Shown here piece after piece: positions 46,803-53,939 of a stretch of DNA of 64,000 nucleotides. The position numbers and the translations under genes were made by a program. The notes under the pieces were generated by a model. It had not been told where the DNA came from. It searched no databases and saw nothing but the letters and a program-made list of their open reading frames with translations. Source of the stretch: an uncultured Rivibacter sp. (GTDB lineage: Bacteria > Pseudomonadota > Gammaproteobacteria > Burkholderiales > Burkholderiaceae); assembly GCA_946481025.1 (NCBI GenBank), contig CAMLNA010000005.1, forward strand, positions 17,531-81,530, in the 5' to 3' direction. Each line of letters opens with the position of its first letter. The first letter of the stretch is position 1.

Positions 46803-47540
46803 TCAACCCATGTGCAGGCCGCCGTTGACCGAGAAGTCGGCACCGGTGGCAAAGGCCGATTCGTCGGAAGCCACCCATGCCACGATGGAAGCGATCTCCT
46901 CGGGCGTGCCCAGGCGCTTCACCGGAATGGTGGCGACGATCTTGTCGAGCACTTCGGGGCGGATCGATCGGACCATCTCGGTGCCGATGTAGCCCGGGCT
47001 CACCGTGTTGACGGTCACGCCCTTGCTCGCGACTTCCTGGGCCAGCGCCATCGTGAAGCCGTGCATGCCGGCCTTGGCCGCCGAATAGTTGGTCTGGCCG
47101 AACTGGCCCTTTTCGCCGTTGACCGAGCTGATATTGACGATCCGGCCCCAGCCCCGGTCGAGCATGTCGTCGATCACCTGCTTGGTGACGCAGAACAGGC
47201 TGTTGAGGTTGGTGTCGATCACCGCATCCCAGTCGGCCTTGCTCATCTTGCGAAACACGCCGTCCTTCGTGATGCCGGCGTTGTTGACCAGCACGTCGAT
47301 CGGGCCGTGCTCGGCCTTGGCCTTGGCAAAGGCCGCCACGGTGGACTCCCAGTCGGACACATTGCCCACCGAGGCGTAGAACGTGTAGCCCTGAGCCTTC
47401 TGCTCGTCGAGCCACTTGTTGTAGTCACGGCTGGGTCCGCAGCCCGCGATGACCGTGAACCCGTCCTTGTGCAGCCGCTGGCAGATCGCGGTACCGATGC
47501 CGCCCATGCCACCCGTCACGTACGCCACTTTCTGAGCCAT
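46803..47540 (-). CDS. phaB: Acetoacetyl-CoA reductase PhaB
   Basis: 245 residues, a short-chain dehydrogenase. The NAD(P) motif is TGGMGGIG at 9-16, and the catalytic set is S138/S139, Y152 and K156. It reduces acetoacetyl-CoA to (R)-3-hydroxybutyryl-CoA with NADPH. It is the third gene of phaC-phaA-phaB, 114 bp after phaA, with GGAGAG before the ATG. The C-terminus SVNGGLHMG is typical of PhaB. Confidence 0.96.
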   Translation of the reverse strand: MAQKVAYVTGGMGGIGTAICQRLHKDGFTVIAGCGPSRDYNKWLDEQKAQGYTFYASVGNVSDWESTVAAFAKAKAEHGPIDVLVNNAGITKDGVFRKMSKADWDAVIDTNLNSLFCVTKQVIDDMLDRGWGRIVNISSVNGEKGQFGQTNYSAAKAGMHGFTMALAQEVASKGVTVNTVSPGYIGTEMVRSIRPEVLDKIVATIPVKRLGTPEEIASIVAWVASDESAFATGADFSVNGGLHMG

Positions 47541-47654
47541 TTTTCTCTCCGGTTGAATGTTGTCTTCTCGTCCGCCAGGGTCGACCCATGTGTGATCGAG
47601 GTCAACGGGGTTGGCCCTGTGCGGACTTCTCCCTAGGTGTGGAACGGCGAGGTC

Positions 47655-48836
47655 TCAGCGTTCCACGGTCAATGCAACGCCCATGCCACCGCCGATGCAC
47701 AGCGAGGCGATGCCCTTCCTGGCGTTGCGGCGCTGCATCTCATGCAGCAGCGTCACCAGGATGCGGCAGCCCGAAGCGCCGATCGGGTGGCCGATCGCGA
47801 TGGCGCCGCCGTTGACGTTGACCTTGCTGGTGTCCCAGCCCATTTCGTTGTGCACGGCGCAGGCCTGGGCCGCGAAGGCCTCGTTGATCTCCAGCAGGTC
47901 GAGGTCGGCGGCCTTCCAGCCCGCACGCTCGAGCGCACGCTTGGACGCCGGCACCGGACCCATGCCCATGATCGACGGGTCGAGCGCCGCGCTCGAGTAG
48001 GAGGCGATGCGCGCCAGCGGCGTGAGGCCCAGCTGGTCGGCCTTCTTGGCCGACATGACCACCACGGCCGCCGCGCCGTCGTTGATGCCCGAGGCATTGC
48101 CGGCGGTCACCGTGCCGGCCTTGTCGAAGGCCGGGCGCAGGCCCGCCAGCGCTTCGGCGTTGGTCTTGCGGTTGACGAACTCGTCGGTGTCGAACACCAC
48201 CGGATCGCCCTTCTTCTGCGGAATCGTCACGCCGACGATCTCGTCCTTGAACCGGCCGGCGTCCTGTGCCGCAGCAGCCTTCTGTTGCGAGGCCAGCGCC
48301 AGCGCATCCTGCTGCTCGCGGGTGATGCCGTACTTCTTGGCCACGTTCTCGGCCGTGATGCCCATGTGGTACTGGTTGTAGACGTCCCACAGGCCGTCGT
48401 TGATCATCGTGTCGACCATCTTCCAGTCGCCCATGCGCTGCCCGTCGCGCGAGCCGTTCAGTACGTGCGGTGCCAGGCTCATGCTTTCTTGGCCGCCGGC
48501 GATCACGATCTCCGAATCGCCGTCGCGGATGGCCTGGGCCGCCAGCATCACGGCCTTCAGGCCCGAACCGCAGACCTTGTTGATGGTGAAGGCGGGCACG
48601 GCCTGCGGCAGGCCGGCCTTGATGACCGCCTGGCGTGCCGGGTTCTGCCCCACACCCGCGGCCAGCACCTGCCCCAGGATCACTTCGCTGACCTGCTCAC
48701 CGCTGAGCTTGGCGCGCTTGAGCAACTCCTGGATCACCACGGCCCCCAGTTCGGCCGCCGGCGTCTTGGCCAGCGTGCCCCCGAACTTGCCCACGGCGGT
48801 GCGGGCGGCGGCAACGATCACGATATCGGTGGTCAT
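47655..48836 (-). CDS. phaA: Acetyl-CoA acetyltransferase (beta-ketothiolase) PhaA
   Basis: 393 residues. Nucleophile is C89 in NKVCGSG, with His in [11 protein letters not shown] and the second Cys in LCIGGGMG. It condenses two acetyl-CoA to acetoacetyl-CoA, the first step of polyhydroxybutyrate synthesis. AAGGAG precedes the ATG. The 87-bp gap to phaC contains a (GAA)9 microsatellite. Confidence 0.96.
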   Translation of the reverse strand: MTTDIVIVAAARTAVGKFGGTLAKTPAAELGAVVIQELLKRAKLSGEQVSEVILGQVLAAGVGQNPARQAVIKAGLPQAVPAFTINKVCGSGLKAVMLAAQAIRDGDSEIVIAGGQESMSLAPHVLNGSRDGQRMGDWKMVDTMINDGLWDVYNQYHMGITAENVAKKYGITREQQDALALASQQKAAAAQDAGRFKDEIVGVTIPQKKGDPVVFDTDEFVNRKTNAEALAGLRPAFDKAGTVTAGNASGINDGAAAVVVMSAKKADQLGLTPLARIASYSSAALDPSIMGMGPVPASKRALERAGWKAADLDLLEINEAFAAQACAVHNEMGWDTSKVNVNGGAIAIGHPIGASGCRILVTLLHEMQRRNARKGIASLCIGGGMGVALTVER

Positions 48837-48887
48837 GGTGAGCTCCTTGGAAGTACGGCGGACGAGGGAAAGGGGAAGAGGCGGGAC

Positions 48888-48914
48888 GAAGAAGAAGAAG
48901 AAGAAGAAGAAGAA
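48888..48914. repeat. (GAA)9 microsatellite between phaC and phaA
   Basis: Nine perfect GAA units (27 bp) lie in the 87-bp phaC-phaA gap, starting 9 bp from the phaC stop. As RNA of the operon this reads (UUC)9. It is the longest simple repeat I see and is intergenic, so slippage would alter spacing and not a frame. Confidence 0.9.
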
Positions 48915-48923
48915 CTGAAGGTG

Positions 48924-50594
48924 TCAGGCCTTGCGTTTCACATAGCGTCCGGGGGCCGGCTCGATCGGACGGTAGGTCCGGTCGCCGGGCGATCTGGGCG
49001 CTGCAACCAGCTTGCCTGCAAGCGGCTTGAGCCACGCATACCACTCCGGCCACCAGCTGCCGGGCTGCTCCTTCGCCGCATTGAACCAGTCGCCGGCCTT
49101 GGCCGGCAAGCGGCTCGCGGTCCAGAAGCTGCGCTTCTTCTTGGCGGGCGGATTGATGACACCGGCGATGTGTCCGGAAGCCCCCAGCACGAAGTGCTTC
49201 TTGCCGGGCAGCACGCGCGTCGAGGCGTAGGCGCTGTCCCAGGGCACGATATGGTCTTCGCGTGACGCATAGATGAAGGCCGGCACATCGACCTTGCCCA
49301 GGTCCACCGCTTCACCGCAAACCGTGAGCGCCCCCGGTTCGCGCAGCTTGTTCTCGAGATAGGTGTTGCGCAGGTACCAGCAGAACATCGGTCCCGGCAG
49401 GTTGGTGCTGTCTGAATTCCAGTAAAGCAGGTCGAACGGCGGCGGTGTTTCACCTTTCAGGTAATTGCCGATCACGTAGTTCCACACGAGATCGTTGGGC
49501 CGCAGGAACGAGAAGGTCGCGGCCAGTTCACCGCCCTTGAGCAAGCCGCTCTGGCCGATGCTCATCTCACGCATCTGCACCGCCGCTTCGTCGATGAACA
49601 GGTCGATCACGCCGGTGTTCGCGAAGTCGAGGAAGGAGGTCAGGAGCGTCAGGCTGGCCGCGGGCTTTTCGCCGCGGGCCGCCAGCACCGCCAGGGCGGT
49701 CGCGAGGATGGTGCCGCCGATGCAGAAGCCCAGCGTGTTGATCTGATCCTGCCGGGTGATGGCCTTGACGGCCGCGATGGCGCGGATCGGGCCGTCCTCG
49801 ATGTAGTCGTCCCAGGACTTGTCGCCCAGCGACTCGTCGGCGTTGACCCAACTCATCAGGAAGACCCGATGTCCCTGCTCCACCGCGTGGCGTACGAAGG
49901 AGTTCTCGGGCTGCAGGTCGAGGATGTAGAACTTGTTGATGCAAGGCGGCACGATCAGCAGCGGCTTCTCATGGACCTTGTCGGTCAGCGGCTTGTATTC
50001 GATCAGCTGGAACAGCTCGTTCTCGAACACCACCGTGCCCTCGGTCGTGGCGACGTTGCGCCCCACCTCGAACAGGCTTTCGTCGGTTTGCGACAGGTGC
50101 CCCTGCTGCACGTCACCCCACAGGTGCAGCAGCCCCTTGCTGATGCTTTCGCCGCGGGTCTCGAGCGCACGCTGCTGCGCCTCGGGGTTGAGGGCCAGGT
50201 AGTTGGCCGGCGACGCCGCGTCGATCCACTGCTGCACCGCGAACCGCACCCGCTGGCGCGTTTTCTCGTCGCCTTCGATGCTTTCGGCCATCTGCAGCAA
50301 GGTGCGGGCGTTCAGCAGGTACATCGACGCCATGTACGACGCCATCGGGTTGCTGTTCCACGCGTCGCTGGAAAAACGGCGGTCGGCCGGCTTCGGCGCA
50401 GGCTCGCCCTCCCCGAGCGACCGGTTCCACAGCACGGCCGCTTCCTGCATGTAGTCGGACTGCAGGCGAGACAGGGTGTCCCATGGCACGTTGAGCCCCG
50501 CGACGGCCTGCAATGCCTCGCCGACCGAATGCCCGAAGGCCTGCGCGCTTGCGTCAATGGCCTCCGCAGGGGCCTGGGACTGCCTGCTAGACAT
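48924..50594 (-). CDS. phaC: Class I polyhydroxyalkanoate synthase PhaC
   Basis: 556 residues from ATG 50594 (MSSRQSQAPAEA), behind GGAGACAT; an in-frame start 20 codons upstream is unlikely. The lipase-like box is GFCIGGT with nucleophile C291. The Asp is in SREDHIVPW and the His in GASGHIAGV. It polymerises hydroxybutyryl-CoA at the surface of storage granules. It is the first gene of phaCAB on this strand, with a candidate operator about 100 bp upstream. Confidence 0.95.
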   Translation of the reverse strand: MSSRQSQAPAEAIDASAQAFGHSVGEALQAVAGLNVPWDTLSRLQSDYMQEAAVLWNRSLGEGEPAPKPADRRFSSDAWNSNPMASYMASMYLLNARTLLQMAESIEGDEKTRQRVRFAVQQWIDAASPANYLALNPEAQQRALETRGESISKGLLHLWGDVQQGHLSQTDESLFEVGRNVATTEGTVVFENELFQLIEYKPLTDKVHEKPLLIVPPCINKFYILDLQPENSFVRHAVEQGHRVFLMSWVNADESLGDKSWDDYIEDGPIRAIAAVKAITRQDQINTLGFCIGGTILATALAVLAARGEKPAASLTLLTSFLDFANTGVIDLFIDEAAVQMREMSIGQSGLLKGGELAATFSFLRPNDLVWNYVIGNYLKGETPPPFDLLYWNSDSTNLPGPMFCWYLRNTYLENKLREPGALTVCGEAVDLGKVDVPAFIYASREDHIVPWDSAYASTRVLPGKKHFVLGASGHIAGVINPPAKKKRSFWTASRLPAKAGDWFNAAKEQPGSWWPEWYAWLKPLAGKLVAAPRSPGDRTYRPIEPAPGRYVKRKA

Positions 50595-50690
50595 ATGTCT
50601 CCTGTCTCCGTTCTTCGTTTTGCGGTCAGCCGGACGTGCCAAGATTCGCATCATCTACCTGCCGCGACCCTTGCGATAGCCGGATCGAAT

Positions 50691-50725
50691 TGCCACATTA
50701 TGGCATTCAATTTCTCAATGTGGCA
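50691..50725. promoter_or_regulatory. Inverted repeat upstream of phaC
   Basis: tgccacatt (50691-50699) and aatgtggca (50717-50725) are exact complements 17 bases apart, in an AT-rich stretch. On the phaC strand CATAAT (at 50697-50702) is a plausible -10 within the repeat. Either a repressor site or a stem-loop is possible. Confidence 0.45.
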
Positions 50726-50759
50726 TAGAAAACGGCAAAACATCACACCCTGCTCATTT

Positions 50760-50802
50760 GGGCTCACGTTACTGTCACCGCCCTGTCGAGCCCCGTTTTT
50801 TT
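50760..50802 (+). terminator. Terminator-like sequence abutting a small membrane-protein gene
   Basis: GGGCTC (50760-50765) and GAGCCC (50788-50793) pair around a 22-base loop and are followed by CGTTTTTTT, then the ATG at 50803. The long loop weakens the call. No plus-strand gene lies just upstream. Confidence 0.35.
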
Positions 50803-51075
50803 ATGTACCTGATTGCCATTGCCTGGATGTACGTCGTGCTGATGATGGCCATCGCCGAGGCCACGAGCCCGGTCGGCACGCTGCTCGGCGCGTTCTTCAC
50901 CTTCATGCTGTATGGCGTCGGCCCGCTGGCGCTCGTGCTCTACCTGTTGAGCACCCCGGCACGGCGCCGGGCGCGACGGGTTCGCGAGGCGCAGGCCGCA
51001 GGCTCAGCGCTCGATCCAGATGCAGCCGGCCATGCGGCCGGTGACGCGGTCGCGCCGGAACGAAAAGAAGCGTGA
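50803..51075 (+). CDS. Small predicted inner-membrane protein
   Basis: 90 residues, beginning MYLIAIAWMYVVLMMAIAEA. Two membrane helices are predicted (about 1-20 and 26-48), then a basic stretch (RRRARRVREAQ) and a polar tail. I do not recognise the family. No Shine-Dalgarno precedes the ATG. The last 72 bp overlap the 3' end of pgeF on the other strand. Confidence 0.6.
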   Translation: MYLIAIAWMYVVLMMAIAEATSPVGTLLGAFFTFMLYGVGPLALVLYLLSTPARRRARRVREAQAAGSALDPDAAGHAAGDAVAPERKEA

Positions 51076-51768
51076 CGCATCTTCGACGGTGCACCACTGC
51101 CCGCCCTTGACGCGTGTCACACCCAGCGCGGCCAGGCGGTCGCGCGCCAGGCCGGCGAGGTCGGCCAGCCATTTGCCCGCGGCGTCGGGCCGGGGGAAGA
51201 ACCGGAGGCCGGCCGCGGCACCACAGGCCTCGACCACGTCGGCTCCAACCTCGAACTGCCGTGGGCCGATGCACGGCCCGAGCCAGGCCGAGAGTTCGCT
51301 GGCCGAGCATGCCGCCGCTTCGCACAGGGCGGCGACGGTGTTGTCGACCACACCGCCGGCCAGGCCGCGCCAGCCGGCGTGGGCCGCGGCAACGCCGCGC
51401 GCGCCGGGTGCTGCCAGCAGCACCGGCAGGCAATCGGCCACCTGCACCAGGCAGGCCAGGCCAGGTTCAGTGGTCAGGCTGGCGTCCGCCTCCTGCGGGG
51501 GATGGTCGGCATCGCCGGCCTTCAGCAACACGACCCGCGCACCATGCACCTGCTTCAGGTACACCGGCCGCGCGCCACCCACGGCCTGGGCCAGGCGCGC
51601 GCGGTTGGCCGCCACCGCGAGCGGATCGTCGTCCACCGCGATGCCGAGGTTCAGGCTGTCGTAGGGTGCGGCACTCACGCCGCCGGACCGCGTGGTCATG
51701 ATCGCCCGCACGCCGGGCACATCCAGGTCAGGAACGAGCCAGTCGGGGTGGGGTCCGGCGCCCGTCAC
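51004..51768 (-). CDS. pgeF: Polyphenol oxidase / purine nucleoside phosphorylase family (YfiH, PgeF)
   Basis: 254 residues from GTG 51768, which lies 2 bases after the maiA stop. A longer reading would run 111 bp into maiA. The zinc ligands appear as KQVHGARVV, VQVADCLPVLL and AAHAGWRGLAGG, the YfiH/LACC1 signature. Family members have been described as laccase-like, purine nucleoside phosphorylase or peptidoglycan-editing enzymes. It is third in a FAH-MaiA-PgeF transcript. Confidence 0.87.
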   Translation of the reverse strand: MTGAGPHPDWLVPDLDVPGVRAIMTTRSGGVSAAPYDSLNLGIAVDDDPLAVAANRARLAQAVGGARPVYLKQVHGARVVLLKAGDADHPPQEADASLTTEPGLACLVQVADCLPVLLAAPGARGVAAAHAGWRGLAGGVVDNTVAALCEAAACSASELSAWLGPCIGPRQFEVGADVVEACGAAAGLRFFPRPDAAGKWLADLAGLARDRLAALGVTRVKGGQWCTVEDASRFFSFRRDRVTGRMAGCIWIER

Positions 51769-51770
51769 GG

Positions 51771-52412
51771 TCAGGACTCCGCGTCGGGGCAGCTTGACGG
51801 CTGCGCCTGCTGAAAGGCCGGCAGGGCCATGCAGGCGTCGAACACCCGCATCACCGTCGGCACGTGGTCGAGCCGGCAATTGAAGCGCTGTGCATTGAAG
51901 ATCTGCGGCACCAGCACGCAGTCGGCGAGGGTCGGCGCATCGCCGTGGCAGAAGCGGCCGGTACCCGCCTCGTGCGCCAGCCGGCGCTCCACTGTCTCGA
52001 GCCCGCTTTCCACCCAGTGCCGGTACCAGCCGTTCTTGGCGTCCTCGCTCAGGCCGAGGTCGCGCACCAGGTAGCGCAGCACGCGGAGGTTGTTCAGCGG
52101 GTGGATCTCGCAGGCGATGTCCAGTGCGAGCGAGCGGATGCGGGCGCGCTCGGCCGCCGGGCCCGGCAGCAGCGGCGGCTCGGGATGCACCTCGTCGAGG
52201 TATTCGATGATGGCCAGCGACTGGCTCACCTGCGTGTCGCCGTCCTTCAGCAAGGGCACGAGCCTTGCCGGGGACAACTCGGCGTACGACGGTAGCAACT
52301 GCTCGTTCTTCACGAGGTGCACCGGCAGGTAGTCGTAGGCGAGGCCCTTGAGAGCCAGTGCGATGCGCACGCGGAACGAGGCGGACGAACGGAAATAGTT
52401 GTAGAGCTGCAT
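51771..52412 (-). CDS. maiA: Maleylacetoacetate / maleylpyruvate isomerase (zeta-class GST)
   Basis: 213 residues from the Met at 52412 (MQLYNYFRSSASFRVRIALALKG). SSASFRVRIAL is the zeta-class GST active-site motif, and QSLAIIEYLDE binds glutathione. It isomerises a cis-enol acid (maleylacetoacetate or maleylpyruvate) to the trans form. The gene is 10 bp downstream of a fumarylacetoacetate-hydrolase-type gene. The pair could act on fumarylpyruvate (NagL/NagK type) or fumarylacetoacetate; no ring-cleaving dioxygenase is in the window. Confidence 0.9.
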   Translation of the reverse strand: MQLYNYFRSSASFRVRIALALKGLAYDYLPVHLVKNEQLLPSYAELSPARLVPLLKDGDTQVSQSLAIIEYLDEVHPEPPLLPGPAAERARIRSLALDIACEIHPLNNLRVLRYLVRDLGLSEDAKNGWYRHWVESGLETVERRLAHEAGTGRFCHGDAPTLADCVLVPQIFNAQRFNCRLDHVPTVMRVFDACMALPAFQQAQPSSCPDAES

Positions 52413-52422
52413 GGCCGCTTGC

Positions 52423-53124
52423 CTACCCACGAATGAGCTCCACGCGCAGGCCCGCGAGGCCTTCGACGCGCGCCTCGAGCACGTCGCCCGCCGCCGCCGC
52501 CGCCACGCCTTCCGGCGTGCCGGTGAAGATCAGGTCGCCGGGGGCCAGCTCCCAGGCAGCCGACAGGTGCGCAATGATCTCGGCCACGTTCCAGATCATC
52601 TTGTCGATGCGGCTGGACTGCCGGGCGCTGCCGTTGACCTGCAGCTCGATGGCCGCCGTGGCGATGCCCGGCACCTGGGCGGCCGGCGTGATGGCGCCGA
52701 TCGGCGCCGACTCGTCGAAGCCCTTGGCGATGCACCAGGGACGCCCCTGCTTCTTGGCTTCGGCCTGCAGGTCGCGGCGGGTCATGTCGAGCCCCACGGC
52801 GTAACCCCATACATGCTCCAGCGCCCGGGCCGCATCGATGTCGCGCCCGCCCTTGCCGATGGCCACCACCAGTTCCACCTCGTGATGCAGGCTGCTGGTG
52901 AGGGTCGGGTACGCCATCCGGCCGGTGGCCCCCGGCTCGACCGGCAGCACTGCGTCGGCCGGCTTCATGAAGAAGAACGGCGGCTCGCGGCCGCTGTGCC
53001 CCATCTCGATGGCGTGCTCGGCGTAGTTGCGACCGACGCAATAGATGCGGCGCACCGGAAAGCGGGCCGTGCCGCCGGCCACCGGCACGCTGGGAACGGG
53101 AGGAACCGGGATCGCGTAGGACAT
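52423..53124 (-). CDS. Fumarylacetoacetate hydrolase-family protein (fumarylpyruvate hydrolase-like)
   Basis: 233 residues from ATG 53124. FAH fold markers are YCVGRNYAEHAIEMG, the metal-binding Glu residues in LHHEVELVVAIGKGG, GLDMTRRDLQ and IFTGTPEGV. The short single-domain size fits fumarylpyruvate hydrolase (NagK type) more than two-domain FAH. It heads the operon with maiA and pgeF. Confidence 0.88.
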   Translation of the reverse strand: MSYAIPVPPVPSVPVAGGTARFPVRRIYCVGRNYAEHAIEMGHSGREPPFFFMKPADAVLPVEPGATGRMAYPTLTSSLHHEVELVVAIGKGGRDIDAARALEHVWGYAVGLDMTRRDLQAEAKKQGRPWCIAKGFDESAPIGAITPAAQVPGIATAAIELQVNGSARQSSRIDKMIWNVAEIIAHLSAAWELAPGDLIFTGTPEGVAAAAAGDVLEARVEGLAGLRVELIRG

Positions 53125-53238
53125 CGGGTTACCTTGTGTTTTGGTGTTGCACGGGCATCCAGGAAGAAGAGCGCCGGCGATGATGCCACGCGGGGTGGCT
53201 GCATGAGACATCCAGTGTCAACCTGTACGTCCCCGGCC

Positions 53239-53285
53239 GCCGCGCCGGGCCGCCCCAAGCAAGGCCCGACCCTCGCGGAGGGTCG
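53239..53285. repeat. Intergenic palindromic module
   Basis: GC-rich sequence with a perfect 8-bp hairpin cgaccctc-gcg-gagggtcg (53267-53285). It lies in the 251-bp gap between divergent FAH and Nudix genes. I see nothing else in that gap except the Nudix promoter candidate. Confidence 0.45.
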
Positions 53286-53375
53286 ATCGCCGTACTCGGC
53301 GAGCGGGGTGCCGGCAATGAGCCCTGCGGGTCATGCCGAGCAATGCGGCGGATCCCGGCGATACACTGCCCGCCT

Positions 53376-53921
53376 ATGTTCAAAGCGCGCAGCATCCAGC
53401 ACTGCCGAGCCTGCGGTCACGCAGTCGAGTACCGCATTCCGGCCGACGACAACCGCGAACGAGCCACCTGCCTGAACTGCGGCGAGATCCACTACGAGAA
53501 CCCGATCAACGTGGTGGGCACCGTGCCCGTGTGGGGCGAGCAGGTGCTGCTGTGCCGGCGCAACATCGAGCCGCGCTACGGCCTGTGGACGCTGCCCGCC
53601 GGTTTCCTCGAGATCGGCGAGACCACCGCAGAAGGCGCCCTGCGCGAGACGGACGAAGAGGCCGGCGCCCGCATCAGGCTCGAAGGGCTGTTCACCGTCC
53701 TCAACGTCGTGAAGGTCGCCCAGGTGCATCTGTTCTACCGCGCCACGCTCGTCGACACCGACTTCGCGCCCGGGCCCGAGACGATCGAGGCGCGCCTGTT
53801 CTCGGAGGCCGAGATCCCCTGGGACGAATTGGCCTTCCGCACGGTGCGGGAAACGCTGCGTCGCTACTTCGACGATCGCCGGCGCGGTCAATTCGATGTG
53901 CATTGCGCCGATATCTCGTAG
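53376..53921 (+). CDS. Nudix hydrolase with N-terminal zinc ribbon
   Basis: 181 residues from ATG 53376. A four-Cys zinc ribbon (C10, C13, C32, C35) precedes a Nudix domain with the box GFLEIGETTAEGALRETDEE (from about residue 76), matching G-x5-E-x7-REUxEExG. The layout resembles NudC/YjaD-type enzymes that act on NAD(H) or capped RNA, but it is shorter. TACACT ends 8 bases before the ATG with no Shine-Dalgarno, suggesting a leaderless start. Confidence 0.9.
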   Translation: MFKARSIQHCRACGHAVEYRIPADDNRERATCLNCGEIHYENPINVVGTVPVWGEQVLLCRRNIEPRYGLWTLPAGFLEIGETTAEGALRETDEEAGARIRLEGLFTVLNVVKVAQVHLFYRATLVDTDFAPGPETIEARLFSEAEIPWDELAFRTVRETLRRYFDDRRRGQFDVHCADIS

Positions 53922-53939
53922 GCACCGCAGCGCAGCACC

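Noticed and set aside
51769..51879. Longer N-terminus for pgeF
   Set aside because: It overlaps maiA by 109 bp and adds sequence unlike the family.
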